Of a stretch of DNA of 46,946 bases, positions 17,714 through 24,396 are shown in pieces (the first letter of the stretch is position 1; every line of letters starts with the position of its first letter). This DNA comes from RGIG3009 sp045595845 (GTDB lineage: Bacteria; Bacillota; Clostridia; Oscillospirales; Acutalibacteraceae). The stretch is taken from contig JAZOBF010000032.1 in assembly GCA_045595845.1 (NCBI GenBank), positions 1 through 46,946 on the forward strand, given 5' to 3'. The notes beneath the pieces are model-generated. The model was not told the DNA's origin and ran no database searches. It was given only the letters and a program-made list of their open reading frames with translations. The position numbers and the translations under genes are program-made.

Positions 17714-19318
17714 ATGAAGACGATTGATTTGAGCAAATACGGTATTACGGGTGTGAAAAACATTATTCACAATCCTTCTTATGAAGAACTGTTTGCGGCG
17801 GAAACACAACCGACCTTGCAGGGCTTTGAAAAGGGACAGGTGACGGAACTCGGTGCAGTGAATGTCATGACCGGTATCTATACCGGTCGTTCCCCAAAGG
17901 ATAAATTTATCGTCATGGACGAAAATTCGAAGGATACCGTGTGGTGGACTTCCGATGAGTTTAAAAACGACAACCACCCGTGCAGTGAAGAAACATGGAA
18001 GGCATTGAAAGATATAGCCGTTCAAGAACTCAGCAACAAAGAGTTGTATGTTGTGGATGTGTTTTGCGGTGCAAACGCCGATTCCAGAATGTCGATTCGC
18101 TTCATTATGGAGGTGGCGTGGCAGGCTCACTTCGTCAAGAATATGTTCATTAATCCCACAGCCGAAGAATTGGAAACTTTTGAGCCCGATTTTGTCTGCT
18201 ACAACGCTTCCAAAGCCAAGGCGGAAAATTACAAAGAGTTGGGGTTAAATTCCGAAACGGCTTCGGTTTTCAATATTACCTCGCGTGAACAAGTGATCCT
18301 TAACACATGGTACGGCGGCGAAATGAAAAAAGGCATGTTCTCCATGATGAACTACTACCTGCCGCTGCAGGGTATGGCGTCCATGCATTGTTCCGCCAAC
18401 ACCGATATGAACGGCGAAAACACCGCGTTGTTTTTCGGCCTTTCCGGCACGGGTAAAACCACGCTGTCCACCGATCCCAAACGTTTGCTTTCCGGTGATG
18501 ACGAGCACGGATGGGACGATAAGGGTGTATTCAACTTTGAGGGCGGTTGCTACGCCAAGGTGATCAACCTTGATAAAGAATCTGAGCCGGATATTTACGC
18601 GGCTATCAAGCGCAACGCGTTGTTGGAAAATGTGACGGTAGACGAAAACGGCGTGTGCGATTTTGCTGACGATTCCATTACCGAAAACACCCGCGTTTCG
18701 TATCCCATTGACCATATTGAAAAGATTGTTCGTCCGGTTTCGGCAGCTCCCGATGCGAAAAATGTTATTTTCCTGTCGGCTGACGCATTCGGCGTTCTCC
18801 CGCCGGTTTCGATCCTTACCCCCGAACAGGCACAGTATTATTTCCTGTCAGGATTCACCTCCAAATTAGCGGGTACCGAGCGTGGCATCACCGAGCCGAC
18901 GCCCACGTTCTCGGCGTGCTTCGGTCAGGCATTCTTGGAACTGCACCCGACCAAGTATGCGGAAGAATTGGTCAAGAAGATGGAAAAAAGCGGTGCCAAA
19001 GCGTACCTTGTCAACACGGGTTGGAACGGTACGGGTAAGCGCATCTCAATTAAGGATACCCGCGGTATTATCGATGCCATTCTTGACGGTTCCATTTTGA
19101 AAGCGGAAACCAAAACCATTCCGTACTTCAATCTGTCTGTTCCGGTGGCTCTGCCGGGTGTTGACGGTGGTATTTTGGATCCTCGCGACACCTATCAAGA
19201 TGCCGCCGAGTGGGACGAAAAGGCACAAGATCTGGCAACCCGTTTTGTCAAGAATTTCGACAAATATACCGGAAACGATGCCGGCAAAGCACTTGTGAAA
19301 GCGGGCCCTCAGTTATAA
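17714..19318 (+). CDS. pckA: phosphoenolpyruvate carboxykinase (ATP)
   Basis: A 534-residue ATP-type PEPCK interconverting oxaloacetate and PEP. It has the kinase-1a loop G-L-S-G-T-G-K-T-T-L-S near residue 240, the kinase-2/metal segment G-D-D-E-H-G-W-D-D near 260, and F-N-F-E-G-G-C-Y-A-K. The N-terminal G-R-S-P-K-D-K-F binds oxaloacetate. Length is normal for the family. The ATG at 17714 follows an AGAGGG ribosome binding site; an upstream ATG (17696) precedes that site. In fermenting Clostridia this enzyme often runs toward oxaloacetate to make ATP, which is not decidable here. It is a single-gene unit between two strong terminators. Confidence 0.96.
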   Translation: MKTIDLSKYGITGVKNIIHNPSYEELFAAETQPTLQGFEKGQVTELGAVNVMTGIYTGRSPKDKFIVMDENSKDTVWWTSDEFKNDNHPCSEETWKALKDIAVQELSNKELYVVDVFCGANADSRMSIRFIMEVAWQAHFVKNMFINPTAEELETFEPDFVCYNASKAKAENYKELGLNSETASVFNITSREQVILNTWYGGEMKKGMFSMMNYYLPLQGMASMHCSANTDMNGENTALFFGLSGTGKTTLSTDPKRLLSGDDEHGWDDKGVFNFEGGCYAKVINLDKESEPDIYAAIKRNALLENVTVDENGVCDFADDSITENTRVSYPIDHIEKIVRPVSAAPDAKNVIFLSADAFGVLPPVSILTPEQAQYYFLSGFTSKLAGTERGITEPTPTFSACFGQAFLELHPTKYAEELVKKMEKSGAKAYLVNTGWNGTGKRISIKDTRGIIDAILDGSILKAETKTIPYFNLSVPVALPGVDGGILDPRDTYQDAAEWDEKAQDLATRFVKNFDKYTGNDAGKALVKAGPQL

Positions 19319-19320
19319 GT

Positions 19321-19356
19321 AAAAAAGGCTTTCGATAACAATCGAAAGCCTTTTTT
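19321..19356 (+). terminator. rho-independent terminator of pckA
   Basis: A 16-bp perfect stem (19321-19336 with 19341-19356), loop AACA, ending in a six-T run. It starts two bases after the pckA stop. Confidence 0.93.
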
Positions 19357-19386
19357 GTGCGCGTAATACAGCACGGTTCATAAACT

Positions 19387-19416
19387 GTCATACTTTCTCT
19401 AATCTCTCCATATAGT
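19387..19416 (+). promoter_or_regulatory. sigma-E-type promoter of spoIIID
   Basis: GTCATACT (19387-19394), 14 bases, CATATAGT (19409-19416). Against the B. subtilis sigma-E pattern (-35 like GTCATATT, -10 CATACAnT, spacer about 14) each box has one mismatch. The predicted start near 19423 is about 22 bases before the spoIIID ATG. B. subtilis spoIIID is sigma-E controlled, so function and sequence agree. Confidence 0.7.
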
Positions 19417-19444
19417 GTAGAGAACACGGATATGGGGTGAGAGC

Positions 19445-19699
19445 ATGAAAGGAGCCGTTGAAGAACGCGCGGTTGAACTTGGTGAATACATATTAGAACA
19501 CAAAACGACGGTACGCGCTGCGGCAAAGAAATTCCACATTTCCAAATCCACGGTGCATAAAGATGTATCGGACCGTCTGCAAACCGTCAATCCCCAGCTG
19601 TACGGCGAGGTGCGTCGCATTTTGGAAATCAATAAAGCACAACGCCATATCCGCGGCGGGATTGCCACGCGTGAGAAATACCGTCACGAAGAGGATTAA
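19445..19699 (+). CDS. spoIIID: sporulation transcription factor SpoIIID
   Basis: An 84-residue DNA-binding protein that tunes mother-cell gene expression between the sigma-E and sigma-K stages. The N-terminal E-R-A-V-E-L-G-E-Y-I-L-E-H-K-T-T-V-R-A-A-A-K-type start leads into the helix-turn-helix with the recognition helix S-K-S-T-V-H-K-D. The L-Y-G-E-V-R-R-I-L-E-I-N-K-A-Q-R-H-I-R-G-G segment is almost diagnostic for SpoIIID. The B. subtilis protein is slightly longer (93). A GGGGTGAG ribosome binding site lies just before the ATG. It is a single gene facing pyrR, behind a sigma-E-type promoter, and is strong evidence that the organism sporulates. Confidence 0.95.
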   Translation: MKGAVEERAVELGEYILEHKTTVRAAAKKFHISKSTVHKDVSDRLQTVNPQLYGEVRRILEINKAQRHIRGGIATREKYRHEED

Positions 19700-19706
19700 T
19701 GAAAAC

Positions 19707-19737
19707 CCCCGCCTGCCGAAAGCCACGGCAGCCGGGG
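19707..19737 (-). terminator. terminator of pyrR between convergent spoIIID and pyrR
   Basis: CCCCGCCTGCCG (19707-19718) pairs with CGGCAGCCGGGG (19726-19737), 12 bp with one mismatch and a 7-base loop. On the minus strand TTTT follows (complement of 19703-19706), so it serves pyrR best; the plus strand has only a weak T-rich tail. Confidence 0.75.
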
Positions 19738-19743
19738 CTATCT

Positions 19744-20283
19744 TTATGCTTCGTATATGGCGACACCCATGTCTCCGTCGATTTCCGGTACAAACACCGC
19801 CACCACTTCTTTGCGCGAAGTGGGAAGATTTTTGCCGACAAAATCTCCGCGGATGGGCAGTTCGCGGTGACCGCGGTCGATTAGCACGGCTAATTGTATG
19901 CGTTGGGGCCGTTCATGCTTCATAACAGCATCCAATGCCGCGCGAACGGTACGGCCGGTATAGATCACATCATCGACCAACACCACGGTTTTATCTTTAA
20001 TTGAAAAATCAATTTTTGTACCGTTGATGATGGGGTCGGTCGGCAGAGCGTCCAAATCATCACGGTATAATGTAATATCCAGCGAACCGACTTCAATGGG
20101 CATATCCGAAAACGAGCGAATGTTTTCCGCCAATCGTTGCGCAAGCGGCACGCCGCGCCGCTGAATACCAATCAGACACAGAGTATCACAGCCGGCGTTT
20201 TTTTCCAGAATTTCATGTGCCATGCGTACCAAGGTGCGTTTTACGGCACTTTCATCCATGATATGCGATTTCTCTGTCAGCAT
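19744..20283 (-). CDS. pyrR: PyrR bifunctional pyrimidine regulator / uracil phosphoribosyltransferase
   Basis: A 179-residue PyrR: an RNA-binding attenuator of pyr operons with uracil phosphoribosyltransferase activity. The PRPP-binding loop V-V-L-V-D-D-V-I-Y-T-G-R-T (near 100) and the I-G-I-Q-R-R-G-V-P-L-A segment (near 40) are classical. R-D-D-L in the flexible loop and R-G-H-R-E-L-P-I (near 137) fit PyrR rather than Upp. The start at 20283 follows GAGGG; the longer frame upstream overlaps the neighbouring gene. It is unusual in not being at the head of a pyr operon. Its upstream partner is a small zinc-motif protein whose stop lies 4 bases from its start. Confidence 0.93.
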   Translation of the reverse strand: MLTEKSHIMDESAVKRTLVRMAHEILEKNAGCDTLCLIGIQRRGVPLAQRLAENIRSFSDMPIEVGSLDITLYRDDLDALPTDPIINGTKIDFSIKDKTVVLVDDVIYTGRTVRAALDAVMKHERPQRIQLAVLIDRGHRELPIRGDFVGKNLPTSRKEVVAVFVPEIDGDMGVAIYEA

Positions 20284-20287
20284 AGCA

Positions 20288-20731
20288 CTAACCCTCGTTT
20301 GCGTCTTCTTCGTCCAAAATGGCAACGGCCGGCAAGGTGACAATGCGGGCGTTTGTGTTGTTTTGCACCGTTTCAAATGTCATTTGCCCGCCGCAAACGG
20401 AACACGCGGGGCGAAGCTCCTCGTCCGAAGCGCGTATCGGCAACGCTATCCCGCGTTGGCTCGCGATACAGGCACGCTGATGACCCGACAACACCTCGCC
20501 GTGACCGCATTCACACAACGCGATTGTGATGGGACGCATCTGCTCTTTTTTGGAGCGCATTGTTTTATATAATTTCGGACAATACAACAGATCGTTTGTG
20601 GAAAGCTTGGTATTACCGGAAACGGAAAAATCATCCACAACATTCAGCGAACATTTACCTGTTCTCAAAAAATAACAGGTATTTTTATTCAAGCGTATGG
20701 TGAGATCTACCATGCCTTTCGGTCTGCTCAT
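20288..20731 (-). CDS. small cysteine-rich protein of unknown function upstream of pyrR
   Basis: A 147-residue protein that I do not recognise. The N-terminal half is basic and polar. The middle reads C-E-C-G-H-G-E-V-L-S-G-H-Q-R-A-C, in which G-x-V-x-S-G-H-x-R recalls the conserved motif of ParB/sulfiredoxin-like folds (G-x-V-x-D-G-H-x-R). A C-x2-C follows later (C-S-V-C-G-G). Together with C-E-C this could bind zinc. The acidic tail is D-E-E-D-A-N-E. The start is set by GAGGTG (complement of 20738-20743) ahead of the ATG at 20731; a GTG at 20740 lies inside that site. It is translated with pyrR from one transcript, so a link to nucleotide metabolism is possible but untested. Confidence 0.7.
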   Translation of the reverse strand: MSRPKGMVDLTIRLNKNTCYFLRTGKCSLNVVDDFSVSGNTKLSTNDLLYCPKLYKTMRSKKEQMRPITIALCECGHGEVLSGHQRACIASQRGIALPIRASDEELRPACSVCGGQMTFETVQNNTNARIVTLPAVAILDEEDANEG

Positions 20732-20755
20732 GTTATACACCTCAATTCAGAATCC

Positions 20756-20764
20756 AGTATATCA
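20756..20764 (-). promoter_or_regulatory. possible extended -10 promoter of the pyrR operon
   Basis: On the minus strand TGA-TATACT (complement of 20756-20764) forms an extended -10 (TGn plus 5/6 TATAAT). No good -35 stands 17 bases upstream; the DNA there is A-rich. It gives a leader of about 20 bases before the ATG at 20731, too short for a PyrR-controlled attenuator. Confidence 0.45.
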
Positions 20765-20833
20765 CATTTTTTTCTGTTTTCCTATATTTTTTTAAATTTT
20801 TTTTCTTTTTCCAAAATCGGTTTGATTTTCTAT

Positions 20834-20862
20834 CAATAAACACTTGGTTTCGAGGAAAAGTA
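20834..20862 (+). promoter_or_regulatory. possible sigma-F-type promoter of spoIVB
   Basis: CAATA (20834-20838), 15 bases, GGAAAAGTA (20854-20862). The B. subtilis sigma-F pattern is GHATR, 15 bases, GGHRARMHT. The -35 has one mismatch and the -10 two, with exact spacing. B. subtilis spoIVB is forespore expressed (sigma-F, then sigma-G), so the context fits, but the match is modest. Confidence 0.4.
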
Positions 20863-20898
20863 ATAGTGGCAAACGCTTGTAGCAAATGAGGTCAAAAC

Positions 20899-22134
20899 AT
20901 GAAAAAAATAATACAGATCATCAGCGGATGCGCAACCCTCGTATGTATCGGCATACTTGGTTTTGTCCTGTATTGGACGCTTCACTTACCCGATTCGTAT
21001 CAGGTCGAGCAAGGCTCTGCCTTGTCTGTGGACGAAAGTATTACGATTTCCGGAAAATTGCAATCGGAGCGTACGGTAGCACAGTCATTGGATGCAAGGG
21101 TAGGGGACACATTCCCGCTCACACTTCATTGGCTTGGGCTGTTTCCCATCAAGGATGTTACCGTTTCGGTGGTGGAAAAAGGAACTGTCGTGCTCGGCGG
21201 TATTCCGTTCGGCATTAAACTGTATGCGGATGGCGTCATGGTGGTGTCTTTCTCCGAAGTCGATACCCCTTCGGGTGGCTGTTATCCCGCCAAAAGAGCA
21301 GGCATCAAAACGGGTGATCAGATTTTGTCGATAGACGGTGTTACCGTCTATACAAACGAAGAAGTCGCGGCTGCCGTTAAGCGCTCGGCGGGCAAAAAAA
21401 TGACCTTTCATATCCGCCGTGACGGCATCGAATTTGATATCGCATTTTGTGCGGAAAAATCTGTCAAGGAAAATTGCTACAAAGCGGGGTTGTGGGTGCG
21501 CGACAGCTCGGCGGGTATCGGAACCGTCACCTTTTACGATCCCGCTACCAATATGCTCGGCGGACTCGGTCATGCCGTATGCGATGTCGACACGGGTGAG
21601 ATCATCCCGATCTCTTCGGGTGAAATTGTCCCCGCCTGTATATTCGGCGTTACCAAAAGCGAGGTGGGTACACCGGGTGAACTCCGCGGCGGATTCGAGA
21701 GCGGCACTTTCGGACCGCTTCTCAAAAACTGTGACCGCGGCGTATTTGCCACATTGGACGCGGGTATGATGTTGGGCGAGCGGTTACCCATCATGCTCAA
21801 ACAAGAGGTGCGTACGGGTAGCGCACAGATCTATACCACCGTATCGGGGACAAAACCCAAATGGTACGATATTAAGATTTCTCAAATTCGTTACCGTGAT
21901 ACAACGGGGACGCGTAGTATGGTGGTGGAAATCACCGATCCCGACCTATTATCCGCGACGGGCGGTATCGTACAGGGTATGAGCGGTACACCCATCGTGC
22001 AAAACGGCAAACTCGTCGGTGCCATTACCCATGTCTTTGTCAACGATCCGACCAAAGGCTACGCCATCTTCGCGGAAAACATGTTGGAGACCGCGGATCG
22101 GGTCTCTGAAGAAAGGATAAGAGAAGCATCATAG
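20899..22134 (+). CDS. spoIVB: SpoIVB signalling serine peptidase (S55)
   Basis: A 411-residue forespore-secreted serine protease that signals across the inter-membrane space to activate sigma-K in the mother cell. An N-terminal membrane helix (about 7-28) anchors or exports it, a PDZ domain spans about 105-190, and the S55 peptidase domain follows. Catalytic residues line up with B. subtilis: H225 (G-L-G-H), D347 (I-T-D-P-D) and S362 (G-M-S-G-T-P); the 15-residue D-to-S distance is identical. In many Clostridia spo0A follows spoIVB; here it does not. Instead an AT-rich island and a partial second spoIVB tail (26510-26665) follow. Confidence 0.95.
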   Translation: MKKIIQIISGCATLVCIGILGFVLYWTLHLPDSYQVEQGSALSVDESITISGKLQSERTVAQSLDARVGDTFPLTLHWLGLFPIKDVTVSVVEKGTVVLGGIPFGIKLYADGVMVVSFSEVDTPSGGCYPAKRAGIKTGDQILSIDGVTVYTNEEVAAAVKRSAGKKMTFHIRRDGIEFDIAFCAEKSVKENCYKAGLWVRDSSAGIGTVTFYDPATNMLGGLGHAVCDVDTGEIIPISSGEIVPACIFGVTKSEVGTPGELRGGFESGTFGPLLKNCDRGVFATLDAGMMLGERLPIMLKQEVRTGSAQIYTTVSGTKPKWYDIKISQIRYRDTTGTRSMVVEITDPDLLSATGGIVQGMSGTPIVQNGKLVGAITHVFVNDPTKGYAIFAENMLETADRVSEERIREAS

Positions 22135-22173
22135 AATAAACCGCAAGTCTAACGCATAGACTTGCGGTTTATT
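22135..22173. terminator. terminator between spoIVB and the XRE gene
   Basis: A 17-bp perfect stem: AATAAACCGCAAGTCTA (22135-22151) and 22157-22173, loop ACGCA. T-rich DNA follows on the plus strand and TTTATTC-like on the minus strand, so it can serve both convergent genes; the XRE stop codon lies in the right arm. The core AAACCGCAAGTCT recurs in the terminator at 28494-28532. Confidence 0.85.
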
Positions 22174-22387
22174 TATTTAATGTTGGTTTGTCAGTGCGCT
22201 CTAATAGATAATCTACTGAGACTTGATGATAATCGGCTATTTTAATTAAAGTAGCCGTAGGAATGTCAATATCACCTCGCTCATAGTTGCTGTATACACG
22301 CTGGCTGCAAGATAATATTTTTCCCATTTTGGCTTGTGTGATATCTTTGTCCTCTCGCAGATCTCGAATGCGTCTGTAAAGGGGCAT
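22169..22387 (-). CDS. XRE-family helix-turn-helix regulator
   Basis: A 72-residue Cro/CI-type DNA-binding protein: L-R-E-D-K-D-I-T-Q-A-K-M-G-K-I-L helix, recognition segment S-Q-R-V-Y-S-N-Y-E-R-G, then V-S-V-D-Y-L-L-E-R-T-D at the end, a typical compact XRE repressor without a sensor domain. The start at 22387 is preferred, though a GTG at 22399 is possible; neither has a strong ribosome binding site. It is divergent from the SPFH operon, and the 150-base region between holds two inverted repeats, so it probably controls itself and that operon. Confidence 0.85.
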   Translation of the reverse strand: MPLYRRIRDLREDKDITQAKMGKILSCSQRVYSNYERGDIDIPTATLIKIADYHQVSVDYLLERTDKPTLNK

Positions 22388-22397
22388 GTGAAACACC

Positions 22398-22436
22398 ACT
22401 TTCTAAAAGTATATATATTATTATATTCTAGAAAGT
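22398..22436. promoter_or_regulatory. inverted-repeat operator next to the XRE gene
   Basis: ACTTTCTAAAA (22398-22408) and TTCTAGAAAGT (22426-22436) are inverted copies matching at 10 of 11 positions around a TA-rich centre. It lies directly upstream of, and partly over, the XRE start. This is the usual position for an autoregulatory XRE operator; binding is inferred. Confidence 0.5.
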
Positions 22437-22445
22437 TTTTCGCTA

Positions 22446-22474
22446 TTGACTTTTAGCGGATATTTCGCTAAGAT
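22446..22474 (+). promoter_or_regulatory. promoter of the SPFH operon with an internal operator
   Basis: TTGACT (22446-22451), 17 bases, TAAGAT (22469-22474). A perfect inverted repeat, TTAGCG (22453-22458) and CGCTAA (22466-22471), fills the spacer and enters the -10. TTTCGCTA occurs at 22438-22445 and again at 22463-22470. A protein bound there would block RNA polymerase. The repeat differs from the one beside the XRE gene, so a second regulator is possible. Confidence 0.5.
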
Positions 22475-22534
22475 ATAGTAAAAAGGTAGATCCTTTGTCA
22501 TAGGAAAGAAGATGGTAAAAGGAGATGTCTAAAT

Positions 22535-23707
22535 ATGGCACAGATTGCCGAAATTATCAAGTATGAAGGCGATAATAGCACCTTTATATGGAAACATCCG
22601 TGCGAGGATTTTAACACGACCACTCAGTTGATCGTACACGAAAGTCAGGAGGCTATATTCTTTATGAATGGACAAGCGCTTGACTTGTTCGGCCCCGGAC
22701 GGTACATGCTTGAAACCCAAAACATACCGCTGCTAAGAAAATTCATCAATATCCCCACTGATGGAGAAACACCATTCCGTTGTGAAGTCTATTTTATTAA
22801 TAAAACTGAGCAAATGGCTATTAAATGGGGTACCGATAGCAAGGTTCAGTATATTGAGCCTATATACAAGTTCCCGTTATCAATCGGTGCATCCGGTGAG
22901 ATGGCACTTAGCGTTGAAGATTCCCGAAAACTGCTTGTAAAACTAGTCGGAACTGAGCGTATCCTTGATGGAAATCAGCTCACCACTTTCTTTCGAGCAT
23001 TCCTAATGACAAGGGTTAAGACCTACATTGCACGGGAAATGAAAGCAAGCGCTATCAACATTTTCGAGATTGATGAAAGTCTTGAAGTTTTCTCAAAGGG
23101 AATTCAAGCCCGTTTGCTCAGTGATTTTGAAGAATACGGTGTAACCTTAAACCGTTTCTTCGTAACCACAATTGTAAAACCTGATGGCGATCCACAGTAT
23201 GAGAAATTTAAAGAACTGCACTTCCGTCAATATGCAGATATAGCAGAAGCAAAGTTGAAGCAGCAAACGGATGTAATTTATGCTCAGACTGAGGCGCAAA
23301 AGACGTTCATTGAATCGCAAGCGTTAGCACAAAAGCGCGCAACCGAAGGATATACCTATCAGCAGGAACGTGGATTTGATGTTGCAGAGCAAGCTGCACA
23401 AAATGAGGCTGTAGGTGAGTTTACCAATATGGGTATCGGACTTGGTGTAATGTCCGGTATTGGAGGAACGGTCGGCGGTATGGTAGGCGGCGCAGTCAAT
23501 GAAGCTTTTGCAGGGGTTGCCGTTCAACACCAAGCAGTTGGGAACGCATTCTGTGATAATTGTGGTGCGAAATTAACGCCCGGTGCTGCATTTTGTGATG
23601 AGTGCGGAGCGCCGCAAGCATCACCGGACACCTGTAGCAATTGCGGCTTTAAATTTATTAAACCCGGCAAGTTCTGCCCGAAATGTGGCAGTAAAAGGGA
23701 GGGTTAA
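22535..23707 (+). CDS. SPFH-domain protein with two C-terminal zinc ribbons (YdjI-like)
   Basis: A 390-residue protein with an SPFH/Band-7-type domain (about 25-235), a glutamine/alanine-rich helix (about 235-300), a glycine-rich hydrophobic stretch (about 300-330: M-G-I-G-L-G-V-M-S-G-I-G-G), and two zinc ribbons at the end: C340/C343/C354/C357 and C367/C370/C381/C384. It resembles B. subtilis YdjI and the so-called virion core protein family, SPFH proteins that work with PspA-type membrane-stress factors. No signal peptide is seen, so it likely sits on the inner face of the membrane. It starts a three-gene operon (3-base gap to the next gene), with AAAGGAG at 22518-22524. Confidence 0.85.
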   Translation: MAQIAEIIKYEGDNSTFIWKHPCEDFNTTTQLIVHESQEAIFFMNGQALDLFGPGRYMLETQNIPLLRKFINIPTDGETPFRCEVYFINKTEQMAIKWGTDSKVQYIEPIYKFPLSIGASGEMALSVEDSRKLLVKLVGTERILDGNQLTTFFRAFLMTRVKTYIAREMKASAINIFEIDESLEVFSKGIQARLLSDFEEYGVTLNRFFVTTIVKPDGDPQYEKFKELHFRQYADIAEAKLKQQTDVIYAQTEAQKTFIESQALAQKRATEGYTYQQERGFDVAEQAAQNEAVGEFTNMGIGLGVMSGIGGTVGGMVGGAVNEAFAGVAVQHQAVGNAFCDNCGAKLTPGAAFCDECGAPQASPDTCSNCGFKFIKPGKFCPKCGSKREG

Positions 23708-23710
23708 TAA

Positions 23711-24379
23711 ATGAAAAAGAATAAAGGTATGGCGTATGCCGCTTTAGGAATAGCCTTTGTACTGCTTAACGTGATTGTTTTTGCAATCCCAACCGCAAAA
23801 ACCGCAAGCTTTTGGGTTGCTTATATGTTTACCGCTATTGCTTTTGCGTTGCAAATAGGTATATGGAGTTTTGCCTTTAGAGGAACGGATACGCTTAAAA
23901 GCAAATTCCTTGGCATTCCGCTCATCTCTGTAGGAATTACGTATTTAATCATTCAGATCATTGCATTTACAATATTTATGGCACTCCCATTAACGGCAAA
24001 TTGGATTGCTATTGTGGTGTGTGCATTGATACTTGGCATTTTGGCAATTTGCTTGATTGGAACGGAAACCGGCAGAGAGGAAATCAACCGTGTAGAAGAA
24101 AAGATAGAAAGGAAAGTTTTCTACCTCCAGTCGCTACAGGTTGACGTTGAAATGTTGGCAAGTACAGAAACGGATGCCGATACAAAAGCGGCACTTACAA
24201 AACTTGCTGAGAAAATTCGTTTTAGTGATCCTATGAGCAACGAAGCACTCGCAGACCTTGAAGTAGAAATTGCTGATAAGGTCAAAGAACTGAAAACTGT
24301 CGAGAATAAAGTGGCAATTATTATTGCCCTTGATTCACTTATTACTGAGCGAAATAAAAAAGCAAAATTATTAAAATAA
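23711..24379 (+). CDS. four-helix membrane protein with cytoplasmic coiled coil, unknown function
   Basis: A 222-residue protein. Four hydrophobic helices (about 8-28, 33-55, 66-92, 97-117) are followed by a charged helical tail (120-222) with heptad-like leucines and E/K-rich turns (E-E-I-N-R-V-E-E-K-I-E-R-K-V). I do not recognise the family. It begins 3 bases after the SPFH stop behind GGGAGGG and is followed by the zinc-ribbon coiled-coil gene 17 bases on. The likely role is the membrane anchor of the three-protein module. Confidence 0.75.
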   Translation: MKKNKGMAYAALGIAFVLLNVIVFAIPTAKTASFWVAYMFTAIAFALQIGIWSFAFRGTDTLKSKFLGIPLISVGITYLIIQIIAFTIFMALPLTANWIAIVVCALILGILAICLIGTETGREEINRVEEKIERKVFYLQSLQVDVEMLASTETDADTKAALTKLAEKIRFSDPMSNEALADLEVEIADKVKELKTVENKVAIIIALDSLITERNKKAKLLK

Positions 24380-24396
24380 ATTTGGAGGGTTTAAAA

